Shown here: in pieces, positions 48,302-60,622 of the stretch
How the letters are laid out: each line of letters starts with the position of its first letter
Numbering within the stretch: position 1 is the stretch's first letter
Assembly (NCBI GenBank): GCA_019400425.1
Contig: JAFREE010000008.1
Span: 1-64,000 of the forward strand
Direction of reading: 5' to 3'
Length of the DNA stretch: 64,000 nucleotides
Origin: Hymenochaete sp. R1
Taxonomy: Eukaryota > Basidiomycota > Agaricomycetes > Hymenochaetales > Hymenochaetaceae
Position numbers and translations under genes: made by a program
The notes under the pieces: generated by a model
Databases searched by the model: none
What the model saw: only the letters and a program-made list of their open reading frames with translations
Told to the model about the DNA's origin: nothing

Positions 48302-48727
48302 TGAGTGGAGGGGCTTAACGGTGATTTTCTTATGATTTTGATGACTTACATACTTTCCTGGGGGATATTTGTACGTCTGTGTTTTGAACTGCGTCAGACG
48401 ACCAGGATAACTTAGGCTACTGTTGTTGATACTGTCGTGCTTTCTTGTACCGTTCTAATTGTCCAGCTGCTTCATTTTTATACATCATATAAAGTTACAA
48501 CATGTCTTTGAAAAAAATAACGAAGTGAAGTCAAGGGTTACACACGTCCAATCAGTCGTTAATAGCAATTCGAAAGCGAATCAAATTTAATGACGAAAGC
48601 GTTGGGATGGGACTTCGTTTAAGTCGTTGGCGTATCCGTACTAAGTACTATCACGGAATGAGCTGATTAAAATTCTACCAAAGACCTAGTCAGTGATAAA
48701 GCGGAATAAATAAAAGGCTCATCAGAG
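48302..48727. other. Convergent spacer between MFS and BRCT genes
   Basis: About 426 bp of A/T-rich sequence containing both 3' regions. No gene or notable repeat is seen. Confidence 0.5.
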
Positions 48728-50159
48728 TCAGACGCTCACCCCTTCCACGTCCTTCATCCTCTCCTCAAACCTCCACAACTGATCCACAGCGCACTTTTCC
48801 TTATTCTTCAAGGCTCTCACTTGCCTAACCACGTCTCTCTTCTGCGCGTTCTCCGACCCGAGGAAAGCCTCGAACGTCTTCCCTTTCAATACGATCCGAC
48901 CACCCTGCTGGGAGACGAAAGCGTGTAAGAACGGGAAAAGCGTTTCGCCTTTTGTTTTTTCGTCGACGGCGACTTTGGGTTTCTTGTATGGACGGACGCC
49001 TTCGTTTGAGCGTGTGTTGGTGGCGGGGGTGGGGGCGGAGACGGCGACGAGGGAGGTGGATCTGGAGGGACCCGGACTCCGGCTTTGACAGTCACAGCCG
49101 CATGTACGGCAGGAGCTGGTAGTAGAGCTGGTGCTATGGCTCAAAGGCCGCTTACCACCACCTCCACCACCACCTCCACCGCCACGTGTCTCGGAACCAA
49201 AGCCAGAGCCAGAGCCACCAGCGGTCTCGGCGACGGAGTCAGGGCTGGACGCGGAAATAGTGAGTTCGGGAGTCCGAGAGCCCGAGGCTGAGCTCCGAAT
49301 CGACGACCGTGACGTCTGGATGGGCGTGAGGATCATGCCAAGGAACTCGAGCTCGGAGATGATTTTGATCTTGTACGGGCTACGGGTGTACTTCTCGAGG
49401 ATTTGCGCTGTTCCTTTCGCGCCGACGACGATGCCGAAGGTGTCCTCGTTGATGACGGTGTGGATGAAGCTTTTTATTTTCCCCCGTCCCATCCCATCCC
49501 ATTCGGTTCACCCAAATCAATTTTAATCCATAACGTCATACCCAAGGAAAAAGAAAAATGATTTGGTAGTTAGTGGAAGACTCAAAATAAAAAAAATAAA
49601 GTCATAGTACGTACCCTCCGTTCAACTTACACAGGCTCTCCGCAGCTCCAACGTCCATACTCACCCACTTCCCCATAAAGTGGAACGTATTGCCACTGAG
49701 CACCCTACTCCGATGCGCCGACGGCGGAGGCGAAGGCGTCGCGCTCCCGATCCCACACGCAGAATTCGACCCCAACCCAACGAGCATAGGGAGACTCGAG
49801 ATCCGATTCTGCGTCGTCATCGACGTTTCGACGGTTACGGTCAAGCCGGTACTACTAGTAGTATACCCTCTAGCGTTTGCCAGTGGTCCTTTCCTCTTGT
49901 TCTTGTCTGAGCTTGGGTTCTCAGTTGTCTTGGAAGCCTGAGGGTGAGGTTCCTCGGGCACACGAGCCGGTACGGACGCGGGAGCGGGAGCGTTGTTGAC
50001 GACACTAGTCTTGACGGTACTGGTACTACTGGTACTGAGAGGGAACATCCGAGGCTTTCGCGGCACGACATTACTAGATTTTGGTGGCCTGCTTTGAATT
50101 TGGCAGTCGCTGTCGCTGTCGCTCTCGATCTCTATGACCTCCGTTGGACGCTGCATCAT
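48728..50159 (-). CDS. BRCT-like domain protein of unknown function
   Basis: Exons 50159-49615 and 49469-48728 join in phase to 428 aa. The first 120 residues are disordered and acidic to Ser/Thr-rich (EVIEIESDSDSD, SUMO-interaction-like). Residues about 155-240 look like a BRCT fold: NTFHFMGKWVSMDVGAAESL, LCKLNGG, FIHTVINEDTFGIVVG, then KIKIISELEFLGMI. The pattern of hydrophobic strand, Gly-Gly turn, 'T-D/G-x-x-V' strand and 'I-I-S-x-x-E-F-L' helix is typical. The intron lies exactly at the Gly-Gly. A poly-Gly linker and Ser/Thr-rich stretch follow, with CRTCGCDCQS, and the C-terminus ends with a basic helix. BRCT proteins usually bind phosphoproteins in DNA repair, but no orthologue is recognised here. 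Confidence 0.72.
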
Positions 50160-50656
50160 GATCGAGAAAGACGAGACTCGGGGAGAGATTCAAGTTGCCA
50201 GTGTATGAGAAGATGGGGAAAGCCAATGAATGAGGACATGAGAGAGAAAATAGACTGCGGCTGCGGCTCCTCCTTTTTTTGAGGTTTTCCGTTGTGGCCC
50301 TGCCACGGCGACTGCTGCGCCCCCTCACAGTACTAGTGACGGTCAAACTCAAACGCGTCGCGACGCGCGATTTTTTCGGAGACCTCGTCGGTAAGCCACA
50401 TCATATATTACATAACAAAGACAAACAACATAAGAAGCGCCATTTTGACAATGACTCCCGAACGACTTGGATACTTGAAATATTAATGAGAAAAAAAGCA
50501 GAGGCCATAGTCCCCAGTAAAGCCAAAATCAACCCAGAAGAGAAACACAAAACACTGAACCACAGGAAAAATGAAACGTCATCGGGCTGCCCACCATTGT
50601 AACGATCGGATTGCTTCCGTGGATGTAACCACAAACAAGGATTCGCTTCATGATGG
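50160..50656. other. Intergenic region between BRCT gene and secreted-protein candidate
   Basis: Contains the BRCT gene promoter and the 3' region of the next gene. The overlapping short frames on both strands show no domain. Confidence 0.45.
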
Positions 50657-50969
50657 CTACTGGTGTAGGTTATTGTAGGTGATTTATTAGTTATAGTAAC
50701 AATGAAACTCGAAGATACGAGAGAAAGGGACATACACAGCTACACGTCGCCCCTTCAGGGCATTTGTAAAAACAAACAGGACCCATGAAGGTCCGAGTAC
50801 TGGTACTAGTACCCGACGACTCGGAGGACGAAGTGGAAGTGGTCTCCGTCATAATGGATGAGGCGGCTGACGAGTCTGAAAGAGTCGCGGTTGCGATGGG
50901 ACTGGCTGTGGCGACGGCGGCAAGAAGGGACGCAGTGGTAGCTACAATGGAGAGAAATGAAGGTTTCAT
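50657..50969 (-). CDS. Small cysteine-containing secreted protein candidate
   Basis: Exon 50969-50736 encodes 78 aa and exon 2 would contribute only the stop codon (50659-50657). The peptide starts with a classic signal sequence (MKPSFLSIVATTASLLAAVA), continues with a Ser/Thr-rich stretch likely to be O-glycosylated, and ends with a four-cysteine motif, CFYKCPEGATCSC. The intron has donor GTATGT, a CTAAT branch-like site and acceptor CCAG, which is why I splice there; without splicing the frame reads on to 92 aa. Small secreted Ser/Thr-rich peptides of this sort are common in Agaricomycetes, but none is identified by name here. It might be a chance frame. Confidence 0.45.
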
Positions 50970-51776
50970 GGGGATGAATCGCCAGTGAGTGACTCGGAGT
51001 AGTACGGAGTCGAAGAGACGTTGGCTTGACGTGGAGAGACGGGGCGGGGCTGACCGGTGCGTTTTATGTTTCTAACTTCAAGGTGTAGTTCATACCAGGA
51101 AACTCATGGGTTTTTAACCACTTTCCAGACTCGTTCCATACGGAGCTCGACTACTGCTGAAATTCCGCTTCGTCCACATCACTTCTTCATGACTAAAGCA
51201 TTTGGCTCAAACGCCGACTTATCCTAAATTTAGCATCGCGCTTTTCATAAACCGTTCCGGAAGGAGTTTCGAACCCAGAAAGACTTGGACGCGTATCATT
51301 GATTACATCGGCTCTGCTCTAGCCGCAGTAAAGAGTTCATTAGTTCACCTCGAGTCCGGTCTTTTGATGTCGTTGTGGGTGCGGGACTTGCTCGTTCTTG
51401 CGATAGGTCCGTTACATCAAAAGGTAAAGTAAAGGCACTTGCAATGCTTCCCAAGCTGAAGATCACAGAGAAGGCGTACGGTATGACCTAAAATGTGCTG
51501 ATCCGAAATATCAGTCAAATCCAGTAAAACATGTTAACAATCAATGACTATTATTGGTCTGAACTATATATATTTATAGAGAAAGCAAGAAGTCCGGAGA
51601 GAAGTCCGCGCTGCTTGCAAATACACGAGGGGGGAGATGGAACTTTGAAATAGGAGACTCTGATCAACATGCTGGGATAGATTGGGAAGAAAAATGGAAT
51701 GATCGCACTTACAAAATGTATCTACGGATGCTTTGATGGAAAATGAACGAGAATAAAGTCGTTGTTTGATGGGTAG
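50970..51776. other. Gene-free interval
   Basis: About 0.8 kb with only short, domain-free frames; holds the promoter of the secreted candidate and the 3' region of the following minus-strand gene. Confidence 0.5.
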
Positions 51777-52958
51777 TTAGGCTTGCAGGAGAGTTTTAAA
51801 CCCAGCGCGAATAGCAGCGCGTCTTGCTTCAGGGCCTCGCACGAAGCTCTCGTCTTCGCGGAGAGGAAGATAAACTAGCTTGTTTCCCTGCTCATCGACG
51901 GCGGGCTCGCGTCCTTCGTTCACTGCGTCGGCATACGCGAGCTGTTCCTCCGTTGGGAGCTAAAAAGTGTCAGTAACGAAATACGTTTAAGAAGCCTTGA
52001 TATATGACATACAGGATAAGTGTAATGATATCGTTGAGAGACTACCTTGCCCCCTCGCGAGATCGAGTTAGAGGAGTCGCGCCCCTGGACACCACGGCAA
52101 CGGGTACGACATATCGTTTTCCCACCGATGGTCCAGGTAAGGGTGGACTTCTCTTCCCTGAAACGATTGCTCACGGGGTCTCCGGGAACATATTGATCGC
52201 TACTCTTCCTGAAATCCATTGTCTCGATGACGTATGCGTACACGGCTGGCCCATCTACATCATGTGGATTTCTCATAGGGCCATAACAATACTGGGTGGT
52301 GGTTAGTTAGTGAACATGGATTAATTCCAGCTTGAAGTAACACACCCGCGTAGTGGAAGAATCACGCTTCTTCTTAGCACTATGTTTGGAACGATTTGAC
52401 AGGGAAGCAAAAGCTTCGACCAATTGGTTGATCTGATGAAAACATAATGATTGGGTACAACCAATGCAGTTGAAGAGAATGACCATACACAGTATCGAAG
52501 GCCGATGCTGTCGAAGAGCGCGACAAATACAATGAGTAGGTTGGCTACGATACCCATCGGATGAGATTTGGGTTGATGCCTTGCGCGGGGTACGAAATCG
52601 CCTGCAGAAGCGCAGATAGACGCAGTTGACAAATCAGACATAATGCGTCCAGTAAATTTGAAATAGGGAAGAGAGATTCGAGAAAGTCTGATGGATGGTG
52701 TTCAAAGAAATGGTGCACATAACTTACGATTGTGTTGTCCAATAAATACAAAACCGGTCCACTGTAGCTTAGGCCAAGCACGTTGCGTGCGCTCCACAAA
52801 GGCAGTTCCATACAAAAGAAAAGGACTCGAAGGCGCATAGGAGGTTCTGAAAGCTGTGAAAAAGATGGTTTGGGCCTGAGCAACCTGAGCCATGCGACGG
52901 CCTGCTCCTTTGATGGCACGGCAACAATACAAAGGGCAAGTCAAGGCGAATGCAACGT
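51777..52958 (-). CDS. Unknown multi-exon protein with a predicted membrane segment (5' end unresolved)
   Basis: Exons 52958-52728, 52601-52489, 52432-52346, 52291-52046 and 51959-51777 join in phase, giving about 286 residues to a TAA stop. The protein reads VAFALTCPLYCCRAIKGAG, AQAQTIFFTAFRTSYAPSSP, GTAFVERTQRAWPKLQWTG, then a hydrophobic helix GIVANLLIVFVALFDSIGL, a Lys/Ser-rich stretch SKHSAKKKRDSS and an acidic C-terminus LPTEEQLAYADAVNEGREP. No family is recognised. The first listed exon starts mid-codon, so at least one upstream exon exists. An ATG at about 53193 (MLSSPQQLHKSS) is a candidate start but I could not close the phase to it. Good splice sites and clean phase across five exons argue for a real gene. 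Confidence 0.6.
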
Positions 52959-53390
52959 CTAAGCAATGTCAAGTACGGTGGTTCGGCCTCATGCTTGGGC
53001 TGATTTCGTGTCTTTTGACCTTTTGTGCCGCATCAAACAGACCGTTGTAATCAAGTCCTTTAGTTTATCGTCACCATTGAACGAGATCCCATTATTGAAC
53101 GCTTCGAATAGGCCACATCAACGTGAGGACAGTACCTCGGTTTCGAATGGCATTCTGCTGCTCTTGTGAAGCTGTTGCGGCGACGAAAGCATGAGTGATG
53201 GATGTGTAAGAAAGACTCAAAGAGAGTCGCTCACGGGGCGGGATCCGTGTCGTCCGAATTCCGAAATAAGCGAATCATCTTGTCCGCTTTGCCGTGTGCT
53301 CACAGGTTGCCTCCGCTCCGCCTGCTCGCCGTTCTCTTCAATCCTTTGCTAGCTTCAACCAGCAGACAAAACCTTCGCCTTTCGGTCGGC

Positions 53391-56196
53391 ATGGCTACTG
53401 TGCTGCCTGTATCGTCGGCTTCCATGGCCGGCACCCAAAATCAGCTGTCTTCAACACCTTCGTCCCCACAAATAAACTTGAACTTCCGGCCGAGAGCTGC
53501 AACTGGCACTGCAGGAACAGGTCCTCCAGGCATTGGGACCACTTTCAAAGCGCCGGCCCACAAGCATGCCCACCATCTACACTCTATACCACCTCGGGAA
53601 AAGTCTACGAGGACTCTCATTCTTGATCATATGCTTTGGGCCCATGCTCGAGCACGCCTATTACAGGCTCGCGCAGAGCTTGGTATGAACGTCGTCTCAG
53701 AAGGTGGCTCTGACAGTGGAGAATCGCCCAATAGCGTGTACTCTATCATGGATATCGATAAGGATATGGCCGCGACGGCGTTCAACGGCCAAGAGGTCCT
53801 TAGTGATGGCGAGGACATCCGAAGCATCAAGTTTGGTGCGAAGAGTCACGAACGGAATATTCGCTCGCCCGCGGAGGACGAGCATGAAGCTTCTCAAAAG
53901 CTTAGACTTGCCCGTGCGCTACGTCTGAGGGCAGATGGCGTCGAGAAACTACTCATTGCTATGTTGGATCAACCTCCTGAGGTACAACCTCCGTACTCAG
54001 ACGAAGACGCTCCGCGGACCCCTCCCGCAATTCATGGTGTCGGCGAGCACTTCTTCCCTAATGGTGTGCGACTTCGCCTTGCACTGAGCACCCTTGTAAA
54101 CGACCTCTATGCTCGCGACATCCCTACCCCGTTGTCTCCACGAACGTCCAATACCCCGGCTTTCACGGCTCGCAATATGGCAAGCTCATCCAATGAGGAT
54201 CGTTCTTCGGACCCACAAACCGCTCAGGACAAATCAAACCCCAAGGTCTCTCCGTCCGCGTTTGCTCCCAAAGGATATCGCCGCGATGACGAAATCCTTC
54301 CCAATGGTATTCCGACGTGTTTGGTTCCGCTGGCATCAATCTCGAGCTTCTCTCTGACCCAGGAACGGAATGTTGCCGGGTCGATGTCCTTGCCTAGCTT
54401 TTCTTCATTCACTCGCTCAAGCACGAGTCCCACGACGGATAGGCTTCCGCCTATCGTTTCCCAAGAGAATACCGGATCGGCACCGGTGAGTCGTGCTATA
54501 AACTTCCGGCCTGGTTCAAAACACATTTTTTATGCATAGAGGGTGTTATGTGAATCATTTGCTCATTACCTGTGTAGGCGGCACCCTCACGTCCACGAAG
54601 GGCGGCTGGGCGCGCTCTTGTACTTTATACCGCAGGCACAGACCCCTCCACGGCGAACTCTCCCCCTTCTTTAAGATGCACGCGCCACCTGCATCACTCA
54701 TGTCAGATCTGCGCACCAGCCCAACCAGCTGAGATGAAAGGAAGTTCAAACCCTTCCTGCAATCCACCTGCGGCGACCCCACGAAGCCCTACTCAGACTC
54801 GATCAGCCATTGCACTAGGCACCGCAGGCCGCCCTAAGTACCTCGGGACACTTGCAACTGAACTTGCGCCCTGGAAGATGGGCGCCGGTATTGGTGCTGG
54901 ACTGGTTGGGCCCGGTCCCGAGGGAACCGTCCTTCGTCGACGTACTGTCTCATATCGCTCCACGTCTCATCCTACAACAAAAGATGTCGGACTTTGCGCT
55001 CAAGGTGGGAAGCTGTGCGAGCTCATTGCGAGGTTTTTGAGGCTGAGCGCGCTTGTTGCTGTCGAGCTAGGCCGGGAGGCGAAGAATGAGGAGGACGAAG
55101 CGATCAGGACGGGTGTTAAAAGAATGGGGAGCCCAATGGATGAGGAGACGGACGAAGAGAGGGAAGAAAGAGACGGGGCTGGAGATGATCCAGGAAGGCC
55201 GTCGAGCAGCCACTCTTCGACAAGGCCTGTCCTTAAGCATGCAGAGACATCACCTTTTCTACTGGCACTGTCGTTCAGACCAACGAGGCAGTGGTACGGC
55301 ATACTCGTAGGCCTTTTGACACGCGCTGTTCTGGAAGGATATTTCAGTCGAAGTTGGAAGGGCCCGGTTGGGATGGAACTACTCCTCGGTGTTGGTCTAG
55401 GACTCGGACCTAATTTGCCAGGCGTCAAAGGTGAGAAGTGTGCTGATTGTACTTAACTGTCTTTTTTGACGTTACAATGCTTAGAGACCGACGAGGATGA
55501 GTTTGTTCACCTCGACCCCGACGATTCACCTTCGCTTTTGGAGACAGCGAAAATTCTGTTCCCACATTTGTGTAGGCAGATCAAACCTCCTGAGGGACCT
55601 GAAGCTGATTATGAGACCGAGATGCTGGAACGGGTTGCTGAGGTACGTGGGATAGAAGAAGAAAGGGCGAGCTGAAATTTTACTTCAACAGTTTCTAACA
55701 ATTCCGATAACGACACCTGATCTCTCCACCCACTTTGAGGATTTGGGGTATAAATTCCCAAGCGAGCCGGTCGAACGAGCTGCTGTGCGCTTCTGTGAGG
55801 CCGTTGCGAGATGGAGAGGTAGACCCGAGCTTGAGAACGTAAGCCTCTTTCCCTCTTTTGATTCTGGACTGTCCCCTTTACCTGATTTATTCTCATCAGT
55901 ACAAAAAGAAAGCACAATCAACCTCAGCGTCACAGTTCCCAGACGCCCCAATCACCCGCGTCGTAGATTCAATGGTCCAGGCGCCTTCGGGATTGATGTA
56001 TCCCGCGCCACAGCGCACGGCACCGTTAATCGAACGGTACTTCGTAAAGGGTCCTCCTTTACCGCCTAGTTCAACATCTTCTAATAAAAGAAGACGATCC
56101 ACGGTGAGCTCGAAGCCCCCGTCCGACTCAAGTAAGAAAAAAATACATTTTGAGTCGGCGTCTGGGGAAGATTGGACGGGGCCTTATGGAGTCTAA
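53391..56196 (+). CDS. Unknown 849-aa protein
   Basis: Exons 53391-54485, 54578-55430, 55485-55642, 55692-55838 and 55900-56196 join in phase. The N-terminal half is Ser/Pro-rich but holds two structured-looking segments, ILDHMLWAHARARLLQARAE and QKLRLARALRLRADGVEKLL, and an HFFPNGVRLRLALSTLVNDL block. The central part has GTLATELAPWKMGAGIGAG, GKLCELIARFLRLSALVAV, SFRPTRQWYGILVGLLTRA and a Gly/Leu stretch GMELLLGVGLGLGPNLPGV. The C-terminal exons read DLSTHFEDLGYKFPSEPVER and a Lys/Ser-rich tail KRRRSTVSSKPPSDSSKKK. No known family is recognised; it looks like a conserved fungal regulatory or scaffold protein, which is an inference. The open frame continues upstream of the chosen ATG to 53202, so a longer N-terminus is possible. 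Confidence 0.75.
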
Positions 56197-57263
56197 ATTG
56201 TTGTTATTGCTTATTTCTGGTTTATGGGACTCTGAAATTACGGAATTGTTTGATAGTCTGTATGTGCTATTTCTTTACATATGCTCTTTCACACCTTCGC
56301 TGCTTGGCCTTCATTATGCTTACTGTTTCGTGGAAATATATGTATCTATCATCTGTTAGCTTGAATGGTTCCTCTTGATTACCCTGGCATGCGGCGTCAC
56401 GTAGCTTGAGCGTTGTTCGCTGCAGGAGTCGAGTCGCTATTCTTAATTTTCCAAACGCGATGCCAGTTGAGTCGCAACAGTGTTTGATCCATATAGGGCT
56501 CAACACGATATTGTCATCAGAGAACGGCATATATCATTCAATCTGGTCGTATGCGTAGACGTCCTGCCCAACCATCAACATGATATTTGTTGGTGTCGCG
56601 GTGGGAAGGCGGTATTTGATCTCCAAGGTTTACTATCAAGTTTCAGGATGAAGCATACCGACGATATTTCTGGCGTAAATGCACACTTGTTAATGTGTTT
56701 GATATAGGTTTGAAAAAGAAAAGGGTGTATCCAACAACTACTCAGCGATCTTCAATAGTATGCAACTTGAAGACGCAGGTCCTCGGATCCGAAAGGCGAT
56801 CATTTCCTTCCAAATTGTCAAACAGGCATTTAGGGATATCAGTATTTTCTCTCTTATGAAATCACGATCAAAATTATAGTAATAATTACCATGTCGCCTG
56901 CCAGTGCTCGTCTCAGCAGTCCCAACTCAAGGGAAGAAGTAGCATTAATAGTCTTATTAATAAGAGCAGCGCCCATTCTTGTCCAGTATTCTTTGTCTTT
57001 CTTCGACTAGGGACACCTCCGCCGATGTCTCCGCTCACGCCCCACTTTTACACAGCTGCATCAGGTTTCGAGTTCTTGCTGCACGTACATTGCCGGCCGG
57101 CGTGGATCATTGAATCAATGACGACATTCCGCTTGATACTCTTGACTTGTATGAGCAAGACCTCTCCCGAGTCGTCTCTCCACCAATCTGGAAATAACCT
57201 TAGAGTGTTTAATCCCGACTCTCGAGCACCATAGGCGGTTCTTTCAAATTTATGAGACTTGCT
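56197..57263. other. Gene-free interval
   Basis: Contains the 3' regions of two convergent genes and only short frames without domains on either strand. A minus-strand frame at 57048-57341 overlaps the last exon of the next gene in a different phase and is not called. Confidence 0.45.
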
Positions 57264-58344
57264 ACCCGGATGTGGCGACTTGCCAAACTTGTGGGTCCGC
57301 GTGGTGGTGTGTGTATGTCTAAATTTGGCAGTCGTGCACACTTTTCACCATTTTGATCCATGAAACACTGTTCGACGTCATTTTAAGTTGATAACTCACG
57401 ATTTGGAAGTATGATGTGGTGCCTGCCGTTGTGACCGTCCTTTCTGTAGTTCAAAGGATCGATTCGCCGAGTTCGTGTTGTTTCAACTTGAAGTTTATCC
57501 GTTAGTTCTGTATATCCTTCGACCCATCCCCGATTCTTCTCAGCAATAGTATCTTTGACCCAAGCGAAGGTCACGATTCCTTGTGGACGGTCTAATGCAA
57601 TACGGCGCTTAGAACCCCTTTCTTTGATTGTTACAGACCGGGATGACATACAATCAGGATAGCCATAGCTGTGGGGGGAAAGGTGTACTGTGGTACGAGA
57701 CTACGAGTTCAAGTTGACAGTTGATCCGGCGAATGCTGAACCTGCCACATCGCGGCGCTGCAACTCGTGAAAATCAAATAAGCAGCCGTCACAGCCGCTA
57801 CCCGCTGAAAGCGTGGGATCTCGGGAACTACCATTCTTGGTGTCTGGGAGCTGATATCAATCATCGCATTCCGGTTGTAGATAGAGATCAGAATCGATAG
57901 CCATGCATATTCTCCCAGCACACCGTCATGACATCTCTCTAATGCTTTAATACTAACGACTCGCATATAATTTGGGATCAGTCGTACCAGGCACCTGCGA
58001 CATATTGAAGGCGGTGATAAAAGTCTGTACCTCAGCCACGCAAGTTCTTCCGTTTGTTTCTGCCTTCCATTGGCTGAACTGTTGATGAATGCCAGTGCGC
58101 GTTTCGGAGGAGATGGTGCAACTATCCGGAGACAGAAGTCCAGAGTGTCCCGTATACTGAAGGGTCATAGGACTTGTCCGAGAAGGATATGTTGTTTTAA
58201 GCTAGCCAGAGACCGTGTATCCTATTCTCCATGGACGCACGTTTGAGTAGCAAGGTTCCTGCCGGCCACATTTTCTTCGCCAGGCGCAACGATGGACTGT
58301 CTTGCGTCGTTTGAGATTATGGATCGACCGATTGAGCCCTCGGA
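57264..58344 (-). CDS. Unknown multi-exon gene (3' part; upstream exons unresolved)
   Basis: Exons 58344-58241, 58172-57995, 57936-57749, 57668-57400 and 57289-57264 join with matching phases to about 254 residues and a TAG stop. The encoded segments look like real protein: APGEENVAGRNLATQT, YTGHSGLLSPDSCTISSETR, QFSQWKAETNGRTCVAEVQ, CHDGVLGEYAWLSILISIY, VAAVTAAYLIFTSCSAA and VTFAWVKDTIAEKNRGWVEG. No family is recognised. Upstream minus-strand sequence (about 58350-58870) also reads like exons (STVILVDLFQVLVSLFQNG, RRKRPDADLSYIDLSQ), but I could not fix their borders or a start codon. It might instead be a decaying gene; splice assignments here are the least certain in the window. Confidence 0.45.
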
Positions 58345-60622
58345 CTAAGAATTTGTGAAAAATCTTGGATTCTCATCTTACTCGACAGAAACCACGCTTA
58401 CCCAATGACTTCATCGACTTCAACAGCGAAGGAATATAAAAAATAAACTTCAAGCATTAGTCAATGCTTTGGTTGCTGGAGAAGCCTTCAATCCAGCGCT
58501 TCTGGCTTGAAGCTGTGGGCGTGCACCGGGCGCGAGGACTAACTGGATGTCCACTGTGACAGGTCAATGTATGATAAATCAGCATCGGGGCGCTTCCTTC
58601 GATCATTGCCATCCTGTGCGCCATTCTGAAATAAACTAACCAAGACCTGGAATAAGTCCACCAAAATGACCGTTGATACACTGGTGTGACGTATCAAAGG
58701 TGAAAGAGACTTACGAGGTTTTACGAGGGCGGCTATGACGTCTAAGGGCGGGGTGATTGAAGCTGTGAGATGGCCGAGATGGCGCAGATAAGTCCCGCTT
58801 CACGAGATAACCTTTCGAGATTGAGGGACTCACATTAAGCGTGAGAAGCCAGTGCTCTTCTGACTGACCTATCAAGTTTTATCTAGAGATGCCTGCGACG
58901 CTTTCTCTTTCGCACGGAAACAGCTGCCGTGTGTCGAGGGTGTAAATGTCGATATGATTGATTGGTCCCGCGAAGAAGCATACATATGAGATGACGATTA
59001 AGAACGCTGACAGCTTGGTGCGAGTACCGCCGAGGAGCAAGTTATTTCATCTCAAAGCCCGCATCAAGTCGAGCGCTTTGAAAGTTTGAAACCTATAAAA
59101 TATAGTAAAGTTACGAAATGCTTTAATGTTCATCGGATCGATCTCAGTTCGTCGCAGAAAACGGGGTCGCCAATGCGGAAGCGGACCGGACGTGGAAGCG
59201 GAAGCAGACGAGAATCAACAATTGCCGCTTTTCGCCGATGCGGTGATTGGTCTACTGCAACTGCTGCAGCTGTCTCATCCACTCGCTATCAGTGAACGGG
59301 ATCGTAGAACCATAAATAACCAGGCGCCCGCTTTGATGACGGCCCAGTGGCTGATTATCGGGCCTGATAGCCCGTTGCTTGTAGGATCACGGACGAGTTT
59401 CAAAGTCCGCACCCGCATCAGCGGCCATTGGTTCGTTTCCGCGTTGATGGATGAGCAAAGGTTAGCAGCTTTGTTGCATTTGATCGTTTTTGAGTGAGAG
59501 CATTCTTCGAGCGAGGCGTCGGGTGGGCAACGTCAACAGAGACTTTCTTCTCACGACGTTACTTATCGACCCCTCCCCGATCGATTATGCACAGATCAGG
59601 AGAGCAGAGTCGACGGCTCTTGTGATCATAATGTTGGTTCGGGCGTGCGGGTAGGGTGGCCAATAAAGAGAATGTCAAATGCGGCGATTCAAGACCGCTG
59701 GAGTTCGAGTCGATACACGCCAGCTGGAAGAGCTAGTGCTGCAGTGGCTATTTGGGAATCGCTACAGAGTCGCTGACATGAGCATCAAGTGAGATTTTTC
59801 TTCTTGATGGTTGTAGCGTATCTGGCTTTGAGCAAAAGCAGGTCAGCGACAAGGACCAAAATAAACTGTTTATGAGCCGATTCTGTGGGTTAGTGAGAAA
59901 TATGAGGACCTGCAGGAGAAAACGTGTTGAGCAGTAGGCTGTGCGCAGAAGTGCTGTGCATCGAGTACGAACCTGGAAAGGCGGTGAAAGGTCGAAAGGT
60001 TACATCGCCTCGAATAGAGAGAGAACAAGTCCCCAGATCATTATTTCCTTCTTCTCTCCCTACGATGTCGCCGACGACGTCGACAGAGATCGCTTGCATA
60101 CTTTGTGGTCGTTGTCTTCGAAGACGAGTTCTTCATAGCGAATAGAGAATGAATCTAAAGTTTGGACCGCCAGGGTGAATCTTTCAAGAGCTTCTTTAGT
60201 CAGCAGGATGATTAGGTAAGAGAATCCAGCGTCTGCAGCTCGTTCTCTCTCATATGCACGCGTCTTGTCTCCTCCCCTCATCATCCCGCTCGTCGCCCCC
60301 CGACGTCGTCGTCGTCGTCGTCGTTCACGTCTTGCTCACCACGTTCCCAACGAAACTTGCACACTTCTGCTCGCATTTGCGCATGCTAGGTAACTCCTCG
60401 TCCACACAAACAAACGTCATCAACACAGCTTCCTCTTAACTTTCCCGGATTGATACCACGCACCGCCTCGCGAAGGAAGGACCCTCCGCCCTCTACCGCC
60501 GAGTGCTTTGATACTTATTCCCATCGCATATACGAGCAGTATTTTATTTCTTTATTTTAGCTCCCTTTCTTCTCCAACAAGCGCTTCCTACCGTTTCGTC
60601 GTTGCGGCATAAAAGGCGGCGC
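58345..60622. other. Region upstream of the Crz1-like gene, with possible exons of the preceding unknown gene
   Basis: The left part (to about 58870) may contain 5' exons of the minus-strand unknown gene. The remainder has only short frames. A plus-strand frame at 59126-59497 has no domain. Near 60302-60326 there is a GTC trinucleotide run, and from about 60240 the sequence is CT-rich, consistent with the promoter and long 5' leader of the transcription-factor gene. Confidence 0.45.
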
